Positions 23,341 through 38,400 of a stretch of 64,000 bases of DNA are shown here, piece after piece. The stretch is from Ptychodera flava (lineage: Eukaryota > Hemichordata > Enteropneusta > Ptychoderidae): positions 21,450,654-21,514,653 of the forward strand of contig NC_091931.1 of the NCBI RefSeq assembly GCF_041260155.1, written 5' to 3'. Position 1 is the first letter of the stretch. The number at the start of each line of letters is the position of its first letter. The notes under the pieces were generated by a model. That model did not search any database and was not told the DNA's origin. It saw only the letters and a program-made list of their open reading frames with translations. Both the position numbers and the translations under genes were made by a program.

Positions 23341-26300
23341 CCATGTTGTGCATTCCTGGCAATGCTTTCTTCCTCAAGAGCTTCCTGAATTGCCGATGAA
23401 ATACTTTCTCACGTTACAAGGAGCCATGGCTAAGTGTTTGTATGAACTACAATAGATAAAAATATGGTGAAAATACTTGCTTTAAAGAGAAAATCAGTAG
23501 TGCCCAAATATTTGCTGTCCATGGCTTATTTTAGCAACATTGCAACTTAACAAACCCCACATGAATGACATCCATTTGGCAGAAATACCTACCACTTTGT
23601 GTCAATTTGTCCTCCTCTGGGTATCATTATATAACCTTATTGAGAGCGAATCGCTGTGTAATTGTTGATCTTTGTGGTGTGTTTGGCAAGATGCTTACAG
23701 CAATGTTGTTCCAAATTAGTTTCAGACTATGTGTGTGTTTCACGGATATTGCCTGAAAGGGGTTCCCTTTAAAATAAAGTGAATATTACTGATGTGTTTC
23801 TAGGGTGAAGACCGTCAACACCTTCAATGGGATATTACTATAATTGCATCCTTAGGCATTCACCCATACAATAGATATCTGCATGGCTTACGGCCATTTT
23901 TCCTTCAAATTTCGTGTGACAATTTTAGTCTTACACCAAAATAATCACCCTCAGAGGAGGAATGTTTGAGAAATCCTTTTGGGCAACAAGTCCCAAAACG
24001 TGCAAAGTTAGCAAATACACTCAGTATTTATATCAGCTGGCAGGCATCGCAGATTAGACTAAAAACAAGAAATGTGTTTGGAAGTTTTCTGTGGGCAATG
24101 GATGAAATATGAAATATTGTTTACCACTTTAAGAGAATGTAAGATGTAACAGTTTAGAAAGTATGATATTTTATAGAAATTTATTGCAATGTTAGACATA
24201 GTAACATTTGTTTTTGAAATCCACACAGTGGGTCATGGGTCAAATTACCAATACAGCTTGATATGCTGCATTCATCATTTGATTATGGTGCTTTCATCCC
24301 TATTTGCCAATGTAGAGGTCTATCTTTGCCCTAGAGAACAATAGGATTTTTCCAAGATAGGGGAATGAAGGGTTTGGAAATCGGGGACAAAAAGCTGCAC
24401 AACATCCACATTTTCATCGCACCACAATCAAACTTTACTCTAACTATATCACAAGTAGGGACAATTTAGTTCAGCTTGTTAATTAAGACATTAATATACA
24501 GAAATAGCCTGACATCCTGTATTTACACATTCCAATCAGCACTCAGGGGCTACATGCTGAACTTTACACTGTACTATGTCAAAATCCCAATCAAACCCTC
24601 TCACACATTGTCACATACTTTGGTCTTGTTGTCTTTTAAAAAATTTTTATTCTTAAAAAAAAAAGTAATATTAAACAATACAAAATAGAACCCTTTCACA
24701 ACCAGACCCTCGTTGTCAAACCCTGCTTTCAACAGGGGTGATTTGTCTTGTATTGAGGGATGCGGATTTTGAAAGGGTTTCATACAACTGATCAGAGGGC
24801 ATATTGCCTGATACTAAACTGAAGCTGCATTTAATACAGCCTCCAAAAGTTGAAACAAAAAAACACTGCACAGAAGTTTAAAATCGCAACTTAAACAAAT
24901 GAGAAATCAACACACTTCAAATGTTTAAATATTCATGACCTTTACGATAAATGTTCGGTCAATGTAACAACCTAGATGTAGAACAATAATGAGTTTCTAT
25001 TTTAACTTCCAATTTTAATGAATTTTTTAAAGATAATTACTGGTATACTATGACTGAAATTACCTTCAATGAAATAAACAAATGTTAATTCAAGTTAATC
25101 GCTTGTTTGTGTGTCATTTTCACTGACACATTGGAAAAATAACAAACAAGAATAGGATTTGTAAATAAGCTCTTCAAAACAAGAGCTTGTCTTTTAGTCT
25201 TCTCTGTCTTTCTCCCTGTGACGACATTACGGTGTTCAAGGATAAAAGTGGACGGATTCATTTAGGATTTATTTTGAAATTACCAACCCTGGAATGTCGC
25301 TATCGTTTTTCACTCAGCAAAACTTTTGATGATTTCTGTGTTGCTCTGACAACATACCATGATTAAAGGATGACTTTGTGATATGATGGTGATTACAGTG
25401 ATTATACTGACATGTTCTCCACCGCCATTGGTGATGATAGATCTGATTGGTCAATGTTGAAAGTGCTGATTGTATTCATGCATTTTTAACATTTGTGTCC
25501 CTTTCCTCTGATCATTTTGTCTGGACTTCATATGCCCAGATTTTGGCATCACTTGTGTCATAATTCCACACTGTGACACTTGATTGTTTTGTCAGGGAAA
25601 TTAGTCTCAACTCAGCAAAAACATGAAGATAGCACAAGGAGAAACAATACCACCAGTGCACAGAGTTCGTGGTGCCCATACCTGCCTCTGATTGGACAGG
25701 TTCTCTGGAGCACAAGGGCCAGAGGTCAGGGAAGAACTTCAGCATGTAACTGTATGCTTCAACAACAAACCGTCACCATCATTATCTTACAAGAACACAA
25801 GACAACAATTCTAACAAACCATCACATCTAATTTATGATGTAAACATTTTTTCGCAACATCAGGGTTTTAAAGCCAAATAAATCTGATATGGATCAGTAC
25901 TGGTAAAAGTTGTCTCACAGACGCTATTCACAAGGTCAAGTTCTTACTTTCTTCTTCATGCATTTCAAGAATAACCCTTTCATTGCATATGGCTAGTAAA
26001 TTAAGAAATAAAATGACTTTCAGGCTAGCAAGAAATGCTAACTTTAGAGCAAGGGATCAAAAATTGTAGACTTGTATGAAAGTTTTCTTTTCTGTAAATC
26101 TAAGGTGAATAAAAGTGCTCGGCCCACACTTTCAATCATTGTATGTTAGTTGAAATATGCGATGTGTAAGCTTTTTCGTCACATCTTATGGTTCCACTCT
26201 GACATGAAAATGTTGCAATGTGTTGTACAGCATCAGTGCACCCAAGAGATCAGGTGACGGCGGTACAAACAAACCCCACTTGTACCATAAACAGTAGATG

Positions 26301-26418
26301 CATTTCTACTGTCTATGCTAGTACATGGAACACACATGGAAATGCACATATTTCTATTCATGTTTCTGCTCATGATGGTTTTGTTTGTACCATGGTCCGT
26401 TCAAATTCAAGGTGTAAT

Positions 26419-29400
26419 TTATCGAATTATTTTGTTTTTCATTTGGTAAGTATTTATGAAATATTCCTTTTGATCAGTTACTAGATCTGTTAATTCAGCT
26501 GCAAAAAGACTGATGGGATTGACTGGTATGTGTGCAACTTGCCCTTTAGGTGGCGCCCTCATTGGCAACCTGGCTTCATTAATCATTTTTGACAACAGTT
26601 ACAGCTCAACTCTCTTGCCATAATCATAATTGATCTATTATCCATTACATGTTAAATAGCAATGAATTTTAAAAAGACAAACATTTCGGTTTTCAGAAAG
26701 AAATATTTACAAAGTCACAGTCCCTCGGTTGACATTTAGGGAGTGCATAGCTAAGAGGATAAATACAAAAATTCACTTGACTTGTTTCAAAACAGATGTG
26801 TAAAATTTTGTAAATGTCTGTCACATGACATTTTTTAATCAAAACAACTGAAAATGGAGAATGATTTTTAAGATGTTAGGTGAAATATTAATAGAAACGC
26901 TAAAATCTTGCATTAAAGCTAAGTTTTCCTTTCAAGTACTGTCTTGTGTCTGTTAATTTTATCTTTTCTATGCTGTGATGCAGCATCAAGTGTTTGACAT
27001 GTTTATTGTGTACGAGCTGCTCATTAACTACGACAACAGCCAGCAGCACTTTGCTTCATGACGGCCAAACACACACCTGTGGGACAGATGTGTACACCGT
27101 GGTGAATTACCTCAAGGAATACACTGATACCATTGAAGACTGAAACAAACCTCCCTGTGGTGGGTTTTATTGCAGCGATGCACTCAAAAATCCTAAAATT
27201 CCTGGCCCATTTTGTCAGTGTTGAGAGTTATATCTGTTGTTTTAGGTAGGCTCTAGTTTTCAGTCTCAATGGTGTACACTTTTGCTAACTGGTCTTTTTA
27301 CAAATCACAAACACAACAGTAGTCTAGATCTTTCAGCGTTATATTACACCTACAGTCCCTTGAATGCTTGTCACAGGTCAAAGGTCGAATAGCACGCAAC
27401 GTGATGCCGTCTTTTTTCAATTCCAGCAAGAAGTTTTCAACAAGCGCTGACCGGACAAAAAAAAACAACAGAAATACAAATCTTGAAATCTACATTGGTC
27501 CAGTCCAGCATGAAACCCAGCTGGGACTTAGCGGCCGCTCTTTAAGGGGTGAGGCAGATCCCGGACGAGGCGGAGGAGATGGCATCTTGCATCGTTCATC
27601 CGCTGTTGCTATGGAGTGTAACATCCTGGTGATCACGTCTTTTTCTATGAGTAATGGAAAACATAAAACGTAATGCTACTTTTAAAATCAGTTCACATTG
27701 AATAAACACTCTTTCTCATTTTGCTGCCATGGCAATCCTGATTTTTGTGCCAGTGCCCTTTTTTTATTTGCCACAACAACAGACCTACATGTCCACTGTT
27801 GACAATTGTGAATAAATAACAAAATGAACTATGTACTTATAGTCTTATACCTCTATATCTACTTTCGGGTTGTGTGATAAAATACTGCAAAAAAAAGGGT
27901 TGCCTAAATGTCTAATATCTTGAAATTCCATGATGCTATAATTGTTTATATTATCACCAGAACTCGTGGTACAATTTTTTGACGTATCTCTGAAATTATT
28001 ATATCTCAACCTAGTGGAGAATTCATTGTACGCAATGAACTGAAAACGTGATAAAAATTGCAAATTTATGCAAATCCAATTACGATATCCGGTCTTACCT
28101 TTCTCGTTAGCGTTTTTCAAGTAACTCTCAATTTGGCCAGACTCGAGAGCCCTTTCAATCTGTACAGTCCCTGGGGGCAGTATTCGTCCAAATTCTCTGT
28201 CGTAGGTGGTACGGTTACGTATAGTAACAAGGTGGGATCTGGACGGCGCATGGGGAACTGAAAGCAAGAGAAATAGGACAAAAATCGTCATTTTACAGAA
28301 ACAAACAAACTTTACAGTATTATATCCAGACGATATCACCAACGCTAACTGTAACGAATAGTTTCAGAAGCAATACTGATGACATTTTTTAAATCTCAAT
28401 ATTCATAAAATTCCGGCAAGAAGACTCATCCAATAAACAAAATGCTGAAAATAAAGTGTGACAATGGAATAATTTAAAATACTGTCGAAGTGAGTGTGAA
28501 TGGAAATGGGTTTTTGATACAAAGGAAATCCTCAGAAAGGAAATAGTTTTAGTAACCATGATGGTGATATTTTTATTTAAATATTATCTTCATAAAATTC
28601 TCACTCTATACATGGCAGCTGAAATGACTATTATAGAATCATGAAAAATTTGAGCAGGAATACATGAGAAAGTGATAAATACTGGTGTCATCTATTTTTT
28701 TAAGTGTCTAGGGCTCTGAAAGAAAACTGTATCAACAAGTCTCATAGTTTGTATAAAGAAATCTTAATCCATCTTTCAATTTCCACTGGTTCATTGTTAT
28801 CAAGTCAAAAGCAAGTAACAAGCAACTGGATTGGACTACTTTTATTTTATGAATCGTGCAAAGGTTACAAAAACAGAAAAATATTAGTTTAGTGGATTAT
28901 CGTATGTCTTCCACATGTGTTGTAAATTTTAATTTCTTCTCTGCGGTTTTAATATTAATTAGATGCCAGAGCTCATTGAATATAACTCAAGGGATTGGTA
29001 AAATCCCTTTCCTTTCAGAAGAAATTTGCGGCAATTGGATGATATGTGTACATTTTATCTAATGATAAAAAAAAAACCATATTAATTCCACCACAGACAT
29101 TGCTGTTGAGAAGTGACAAGTTCTCTCTCCCCCTTGGAAGCTAGCTTCATAACTGTCCACAGTAACTGTGTTGGTTTGTTGACTGCTCTCTGGAACACAA
29201 TGACTTTCGGTAGTCAATGTGAACGTTTGTTGTGTGTATACACCTTTGTAGAAAAGAGTTTGTTCATTGTATGCAAGACCACACAATAGACGACATACTG
29301 CGACGCAGCTACTACCACGGCATGTACTTATTACACCCCCTTCTCACAGGGGAATACATTTTCACAATGCACCATATGTGGTTGAATGAAAATTTCCACT

Positions 29401-32400
29401 GTATTGAATCAAACGGAGGCTTTCATTCAGAATGGGTTACGACCCCAGACAACTGTACAATAGTTTTACTGCCACAAGAATTGAAATAACTGTCTCTTGT
29501 AACGGAAGAGAGAGTGTCGGGCCTAGCTATGTTGAATGGGCAGAACAGTGACCTGGTGTGTTTGGGCGACAGTTATGCTTGTCCTAACAAAATCTAAACC
29601 AGCTATTTTCTTTGAAATGAGTGATGTGGCACATTCTAGACAGGTAGACTGGAAGTTTTCCAAAGTTTTTGACAGCTTTACTTTCAGTCCTTTGCTTCAT
29701 AAGCAGGCTTCGTTTCAATATTATGTTTTAATTGTCTCCAGTAATTATGTCACATACTTTTCCCTGACGATGCAAATGATATAGAGTTGATGATGGCAAT
29801 ATTAATAATTTCACCACCAATTTTTTTCGAATTTACCAATTCAGCTTAATAAATATTGCCATGGTAGTCGTAGTGATGGCAACCCCACTGGTGAAACACC
29901 ATGCACACCTTGACAACCACATGTTTATCCATTATTCTATCCCTAGCAACCACATAAATGCATGTTCCCATGGGCATAGTACCCACACGTACATACGGGT
30001 TAACAACGCCTTTTCTGGTTCTCACCATGGAAACCACATGACGAGGGCAATATGCTTATTCTTATTAACTCCATGGCAACAACACATTTTCTCACTCACA
30101 CCACATACCAAGCACGTATGTATGAGTCCAGGCACAATCCATGCATTTATAGCACTGAGTAATCACACGGGCATCAAAATAAATCCTATCACAAAATAAT
30201 TAAAACACATATTTTGGTCTAGGTTCCACTGACACAGTGCAAGTATCACATCTAGCTTGTCTTAATAAAATTCTTATTTTATGTTGATGCCTTTTCATAG
30301 TACTATCAAAATGAATAATTTTACATGGAAAATAACATGAGGACTGTTTAAAAGTGTTGTAACAGTAGCAAAAACAGCAAACTACAAATTGAGTTGTAAT
30401 GTTCAAAACTTGCAGTAAAGCATTTAACAATCCCATACAAGGTAGGTCTTAACCCTTTCAGAACTGTAATTTTTCGCAACAAAATTTTAGTGCAGCAATA
30501 TTTTACCAATTTTTAAGAATTTTTTGTAAATTTTTCGATAATTTTGGACCAAATGGATATCAAATTTCATTGGCTACAGTTTTTTATTAGAAATTTGAAA
30601 AAATCGACTACTGTATATGTATTTTAAAGGCGACAAAACTTGACTATGGTGCTCAAAGGGTTAATACTTACCAATTCCTGTAGCTACAAGATGTCTCTTC
30701 GTATTGCACCCAAACCGAGATGAATTTTCTTGAAGTTCTTTGGGTTGTCTCGGTGCCTGATATGTATATCTTGTTGTGCTGTCTAAAGTGTATGGGATCT
30801 TCTCTCTCCAGTCTTCATACCCAGAATACGCTGACTTGACTGTGTAACCTGAACAAAAATAACACAACACAATCAAATCTTCACAACTCCAAAGTTTGGA
30901 GGAAAAAAAAAACATTACAGTGTTATCCATATATTTCTTTCATTTTTTCTGGCAAAATAAGAAAAAAGGCAGGAATACAGGTGGGAATACTAGCAGAAAT
31001 AATGAGATGGGAAAAATGTTCTGTGCGACATGAACTGTGGTTTCATCTGCTGTAATAATATGGAAGACAATAATTGTGTTACCAATAAGTAATAAAATAT
31101 CTGTGAGACTTTATCTACAAGACTGAGATACCATTGCGTATCTGATACATCTGTATATGAAACATTGCTTTTTTCACCAATTTGATAAGGGACTACTGAT
31201 CTACATGTACATGTATTTTTGTAAAAAAAGTCATTTTATCCTGGTCTCTACAAGAGCTCTTTACTTTATGAATTAAAGGTGGAGTGACATGGGACAGATG
31301 CATGGTCATATGATGTCATTAGTAGCTATAAATTTGACGATTTTTTTCACAACTAGTACAACAAAAGTAAGTTCTCCATGTAATTTATGAAGTATGTTGA
31401 AAATACCATATGCAAATACAGTCTGTCAATATCTGTGTGACAGGCATTAATTATTGAAAGTGGACGATCAAATTTGATAATGAAACAGTCAATAGTGTCT
31501 ATAGCTAAACATCTTTACAATGTTCAAACGAACAAATAAAATACAGGATATTTCAATAAAAGTTTGATTCATTAAAGCTAAGATGCCAAATATCTGTAGA
31601 CTGTTGGTACACATTTCAAAAAATCCAAAGTGCCAGGTAAATAGCTTTATATAACAATACTTTGACAGTCTGAGGGTATTTATTGATTTCTCATGATCAT
31701 ATCAGTCTCCATTCCAGTGTCTATAGTCTCCTATGCTCTACGGAACAAGTTTCTGAAAGCATATTTCAAACTTTGATGTATCCATGGACTTGGCCATGAT
31801 CTATAGAGCAGTGTGAAAGAGTTGATAAAGCAGGCATTGAGCAAGCAATGCTTCTAACATTTCTACTGTGAAAATAAATTATTTCTTTTCAAAGGGTCAC
31901 TAGTGAAAATGGCAATAAACAAAGGCCACAGGCTCTGATTATGCCTGACTGGTCTAAGAAATATCTTAAAATCATAATTATTATAAATGAATATTATTAA
32001 TAATATTGTTTTAGCATATTATCAGGGTTGAGTTTTCTGCTCTGCAGTACTTGAAATATTCTCCTCTTCATAAGAATCATTATCATATAAATTCTTGAAA
32101 TCTTTCCACTGTAAAATATCCATGTCTGAGATAGAAATTAAGTATATGGTAATTAATATTTTGCGTCATAACCAGCTATAGAGTGTTCAGAATTGCTGTG
32201 TTAATGTTTATAGTTATGGTATTAATTTGACTAGTGTGCATGTATTTAGACAAGAAAGTCTGTTTTTTTATGTCCTCAGAAACAACAGGTAATTGGAGTA
32301 TGGTATATCCTGCCTCAAATTTTCAAGTCTTGAAATCCATTGTTTTGGTTTGAGGGGAATTTTATTTTCATTTACACGATGGAAACCATGGTATAACCAA

Positions 32401-35400
32401 GGATTCAGAGTACAATAAATATTTCAATTTGTGGACTCATGACTTATTTTGATTCAGAAAACGTAATATTAAAAAAAATTAAATGGGTTTTATTCCATTG
32501 GGCTGCCACAGAATCTGACCACTCAATGGGTGTTGGAATTTCAAGACCAGGTGTACAAACACTTCACATCTGCCGTGCCATTAGCAACAACGCAGTAATG
32601 CTATTATCTGTCCATTATATTAATTCCATCGGCAAGCCAACACTCAATATCGGCAAAATTAATCAATTGCTCACTGCCACAGATATTCAATGTGATCTTC
32701 AGAAGGTCAAAGGTTATTTCTTACCCTCCACTTGAAATTAAAACGAGGCCTACTCGATGGTTGCTAAGGGAAGCTATAGCTACCTGCTATCTGTTACCAA
32801 CGTACCGACTTACCGCAATCTCACTATTAGGAAAACACAATTACGCATGTACAGTCTAATAACATTTCCCTAAGCCGACAGACACACTTCCCTTGTTTGG
32901 GATTTTCACCAGAAACCTAGGTTTTACAGAATGCCTAGAAAAGAGGTATTATCAGGATAAAACATTTTCAGAGCAACTGAGAGATGGCTTTTATTGTACA
33001 TAATGAGTACAGGATATATAATTCCAAAGGCTCTACGGTTGAACTAACACAGACATTTCTTTCACTAGGTGGGGATTCGCTGACCTGAAAAATGTGTAAT
33101 GAGACTTCTGAGATGATTTGCGTGTGTCAACAAATACATTTAATTAGCGAACACCGATAAATTACCTTTTATGACAGAGTCAAACAAAACAAGAACCATT
33201 TGGAGGATGAAAATTTTATATTGATGTGAGTTGATATGAAAGGACAGATATTTACAAGTAGTTTTTCAAACCCATTATTCAGTGGTTTTAATTTCAAAAA
33301 TTTCTGATAGCTCAGACAAACCGTTACATGAGACTGAACAAGCGAAATAATATGCTGAATGAAAAATGGTTTCTTTTCAAAGATATTAAGAGCTTTAAAT
33401 AATAACTGTCTGATTGTCATAAAAAATTCAGCAAATTTTTCAGTCCTCTTCAAAAGTAGCTCAATAAAGAACATCAATTTGAAACATATCTTTGTTGATC
33501 ATGTATAGAACCCTCTGACAGCCATATCCTGTCTGCGGGAAGAGAGTTTTCAATGAAGCTATAGACTTTTGTTTGGTTAATTATCGTTATTTCAACTGTC
33601 GATTAAATGGATTTTCCTCGAAAATATCCTGCGGTAGTAGTCAATTCAAACGGTCTATTTGTTCTGTTATTTTCATCAGCGTGATCAAATATTTGTAGCA
33701 AAGTTTGCAAGTGCTAATATTTGTGACCGTTGATGTTTGTTGTAGACATGTCATGGTGACAGGCCAAGCCTACCGCATGAAAAGAATACAAACTTGCCCA
33801 GCGGGCAGAATAGTGATTTGAAATAAATCCCCATGTGTTGAATGAAAGGCGAGAGGTCTTGTCAAACTTTGTGAACTAGACTGTTGTTGACACTGACAAT
33901 GGAGAAGGAAAGGTGAGGGATCGAAATATGTTCAGATCTAGGTAGCTGTTTATACATACATTTACCTGTTTGCAATAACAAATACACTCAGAGGTTGCTA
34001 CTGACCTGCGTTTTCAAATCAGCTTTGCCTGTTTTCATGACAAGCTTCTGACAAGCATTTTCCCAGACTTTGGTGACTTTTTACCTGCATATATTCTGAA
34101 GGTAGTGTGTGCGTTTGGAAAAAGACCTTTCGGAATTTCAAAACCTCAGAATCCTTTTCTGTTCTTCAGCTTGTGTTGACTGATTTTGAAACTTTTAGAG
34201 AAAATTAATTCTTTACTACCTTGCTTGTGTGGAAAGTTAAAATTTAATTTTTTTACTGCACCATCTTTTTTTTTATTTGAGATATCTGTGAGCTGAGGTA
34301 ATTTGCTTGCTTTTTCTGATCCAAAAATTTGAACTGGATTTTTATTCTTGATTGTGTATAAGCCGATAGTTTAAAATTTCTTTGAGCAAAGTTATAACAA
34401 AAGTTTGAAACTTTCATTTCATAAGAGAGCATTATATAAACTACATCTGGATTAAACTTTCCCTGGACAATAAAATAAACCTTGATTCAGGAATGTGTGA
34501 CAGCTCAAAAGATAAAAAAGTCAATGTTTCAAATGTAAGTACCGTGTAAGTTTTGTGAAACTTGAATTCAACATGAACATGCGTACATTAAGTAAAATGT
34601 TTGAAATTAAATTTTTCTGTTGTTCAATCATTTGATGTCAGTTTTGAAATTTACACACAGTGTGCAGTGATGATGGAGTGATTTCAGAGTCAAACAATCT
34701 GACAGATGATCAAGAAAAATAGCAACACCAAGGACACTAGAAGTGTTGTGCACTTGAACCCTGACATTAATAATCACAGTTTTTCACGACAACGCTCATT
34801 GAATCAACTTGACACTGAAGTGGATGAGTTTTTAGTGTTCCACTGGGACAGTCGAAACATATCAACCAAACAATTTACCAAACGCACCATAGGTCATCTG
34901 TAAAACAGTTATATAGCAACGAGGAAAAGATCGCCAGTTGCACTGGTGTTTTTATTGATTGGGTGTGTGAACAACAAACGCACAAACCCAAACACTCAGT
35001 GCCTTGATTACCAGTGCTACTCTGTTGCTAGGTAACCACCCTGTAACCAGGGACCCGAACGGATTTCCAAATTATGTGATCAAAGTAGAAAACACAATGA
35101 TCGCTTCTCTTTGTAACTATGTATCGTGTCATTCCCTCTGACCTCAGAAACACAGACATTTACTCAGTGCCACTACTGTCCAAAGTACCTGGGTGATAAG
35201 TTTATGGCCAATTGTCAGTCTGTCGGTTAATCCATGGCATATTGTTATTTTCCTCTTTAGATATTTCAAATGGATCAGTCTTGGCACAGGTGTTATACTG
35301 GTTTCATGATATTATGTCTGCAGTGCAAGTATACTCACATTTACTTGTAATCACAATATTTGCACCTGTTTTGTGCAATTTTATAAATGCGCATGGTGTC

Positions 35401-38400
35401 CAACGGCTCTTCTATCCTGATTGAACTGATTGGAAAACGCTTTCTTTTTAATTAAATGCACACTGATTTTGGACTGGTTTAGAGATTGTGTTCCATTTGG
35501 ATTAAATTTGACAACACTCATAATACTTCAATATTACTGCAATGTAAAACTGTAAGTGGCGATAACAAGAAAAGTTTGACATTCCAAAAACTTGAACACA
35601 AGGGAGTAAAACAACCATTTTATAGACAGCATCATAGTGAAGATGCCTGATGTCGTCAATAGAAATTTAAAATGACACAATTCACGTATGAATAATGATG
35701 ATGATAAAAATAAACAAACAAATAAAACATTTACATAGTAATTACTATATCAACAGAACCCTGTTTGTAAAAAATGTTTAATTAAATTAAGTTTTGTAAT
35801 TTTTTTTCTTTTAATACTGCCCTCCAAGAAGGGTTGCATGAATTTGTAGAATGTGTTATTGAAAATTGTTTAAAAAGATAATCATGATGATGGTGAACTG
35901 AAATAAATAAACAAAGACTTAATTTAAATAGAATGTCTCACTTCTATTTCACTTGATGCAGGATGACCCAGCATACTATAGAACAATCAGGTGAACCCAT
36001 CTAATGGTGAAAGCCTGGCTTGTCAAAATGACTGTCTGATGTATAGGCACTTAGATTCCTTGTAGATGTAAGTTTTTAAAAAACCTTGTTCATGTAGGTT
36101 CCTATTCGGTATGATACACGTCCCTTACTGATAAATCCTCTCGTTTAAATGTATCTGTTCATGAAACTGTGGAAATTTTCAGAATGACTTATTTTTTTAC
36201 ATTATTAAACATACATGAAATATTGAAATTACTAATCAATCAGGGTGTAGTCTGGACCTTGCAAAAAACGGGGCAATTCGAAGCTGTATATTAGTCTACA
36301 ATTTTACAAAAATTGTACTCTGCACACCTTTCATAATCTTTTTCTATATTGCTCATCCCTTTCACCACCATGGTTTGGCCCAAATCAATGATGATTGTGG
36401 ACCTTTTTACATGAAATTGGGGGCAAACAGGTTAAATTCAGCAAGTATACTGTAAATGCTGACATTCTTGAAGCAAAACAAATTTAACAGCTGGCCTACG
36501 ATATTGGGCTTAATTTTCTCTAACATTTAAAAGATTTGAGATGTTACAATCACTCGGATATTAAATCCTTTGAAATGATTACAACCAGATGAAATTCACT
36601 TTTTCATGAGAGACTTTTGCTATGATGAAGTAAACAGTCTTAAAAAAAAATTGACAGTACACACAAATGAGGAGCTATTTTATGCTTATATTGTTCATCC
36701 CTAATTTTTCTATTTAATCATAAAGAATGAACAATCTGTCTTTCAGACATTGATTAAAAGATAGTAAGGTTAGTTACGTTTATTAGGGTATTAATTTCTA
36801 TGTAAACACTTCTAGGTTCAGTTCTGGTTTTAAAATGGAAAATTCTCTGCCATGCTATGCTACTATACTGTGCAGAATAATTATAATGGTGGGAAGTGCA
36901 GTCTCTAAGTCTGCCTATCACTTCACCCTACTCCAACCTTCCCATCCGATAAAAAAAATAAATTATAACAGGCTTTGTAACGAGACAAAGCTCCTTATGT
37001 TTCACAAAACAGCAATATTCTTTCAAAAATAACTTTCTGTTGTGTATTACTTTCAAAACAGAAAAGTTCAAAATGATAGTGAGAGAAAAGGTTACGAAGC
37101 AATTCAATATACTGCCATGCTTACCTTGTGGAAGGCCAAGATAATCATCTTGATATGTAGATTTGAATTTGTCATGGCATATCTGCTCCAGCATACTGTC
37201 TGTCAGTGGGAACGGATATTCCTTGTGATCCTCCGGAATATGCTTGGGAAATTTCCATACCATGAAAGACTGGTGGGAGAAATATCAACACAATACAATT
37301 CGTAATCTGCAAAAATCTTGCCGATTTTCTAGCAGCCGACTAAGTAACATGTTTGAAAATGGCAGCTATGGGAAAAAATCAAAACGAGCGGGAAAGGCTG
37401 GCGGATATCAAATAGCGGCAAATAACCTAGGAAGAAAACGGAATTGTGTTCGAAAAGAAAAAAAAACGCTAAAAAAATATCGCTGCGAGTAGGGTTCGAA
37501 CCTACGCGGGAAGATCCCATTGGATTTCAAGTCCAACGCCTTAACCACTCGGCCATCGCAGCTGCCCATACATATTAAGAGCTTTTTTCATTCTTATAAC
37601 GCCCACACCGTTGTAACTTGTCGGAATATCATTTATATGTTGTTGTTTTCAGTATAAAGTTGTGCTGTTTGGCTGATAATGCTTCTCTATTTGATCAACA
37701 ATTATTTGGTCACAGTGTTTGCTTAGAAACAATACGCATGTAGCATTGCTACTGCAGAGCGAGAGACCCGATCGCGACCTACGCGACCGTGGCCAAGCCA
37801 AAGGGGTCCTGTGCACGTTGGATCTGCTCAATGAATCTTGTCATAGTGTACCTCAAAAGGGTGCGGGTTGTTTCTTCTATTTCCCGACGAAGTCCCCGAT
37901 CTTATAGGTTCCCTCATACTGTAAGGTTTATTTGAGTATTCCTCGGAGTAATGTGGCGTGCCAAGACTACTTCTCAACTCTCTGCGAGCGGTGTACGAGT
38001 TCTTTGTCGTCGACGGCCTAAAGAAAAACAAAACCATGGACAGCGATTTATACATCAGCCAAACAACATGGCGCGCGGCAGGTGGTGGACAACAATCGTC
38101 GCAAAAAACAAAAAGAGGCTTAATTTAATCAGGTGTACTAGCATAACTGGATTACGCTACGAAGTATGATGTGCTTTTGTAGGGTTTCTCACCTTTGCTC
38201 TGGATATCTCAAATGTTTTGTGACATCGATTCCGGGATACTCTTGCCAGTAGTGGGTTTCAACTGGTGGCTTGCGTCGGTGTCCTGCGGGAGGAAAGGGA
38301 AAAAACGTGATCCTTGCACGCGACATCGGAACTTCGGAGTGATGCCGATGTCGATTGACTCGAGTCGATTTGACGACAAGAATTTGAGATTATTGCGAAT

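Larger units (their letters stand above)
21502..26418. other. Intergenic, between convergent GHDC and TEX26-like genes
   Basis: No gene supported. It holds two dispersed repeats (22583-22672 and 23262-23340) and a weak, decayed match to the element A right end near 24458-24480 (CAAGTAGGGAC). A short coding-like trace lies near 25680-25770 (frame reading DRFSGAQGPEVREELQ), broken by stops. The rest is AT-rich and featureless. Confidence 0.5.
30849..37124 (-). other. Large TEX26-like intron
   Basis: 6.3 kb without supported coding sequence. It contains the inverted dispersed repeat at 36361, several AT-rich stretches and an RFX-type X-box at 35024-35037. Open frames here (for example 32439-32735) show no family signal. 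Confidence 0.55.

Noticed and set aside
24458-24480. Solo right end of the element A family (CAAGTAGGGAC...AGCTTGTT)
   Set aside because: Only partial similarity and no left end; could be chance.
27946-27989. Alternative last exon of the TEX26-like gene (EIRQKIVPRVLVII, then a stop)
   Set aside because: The phase fits, but the acceptor is weaker, the intron would be only about 110 bp, and the peptide is less like the TEX26 C-terminus than the exon at 26419-26498 (KEYFINTY).
32439-32735. 98-aa plus-strand frame in the TEX26-like intron
   Set aside because: No splice support or family resemblance.
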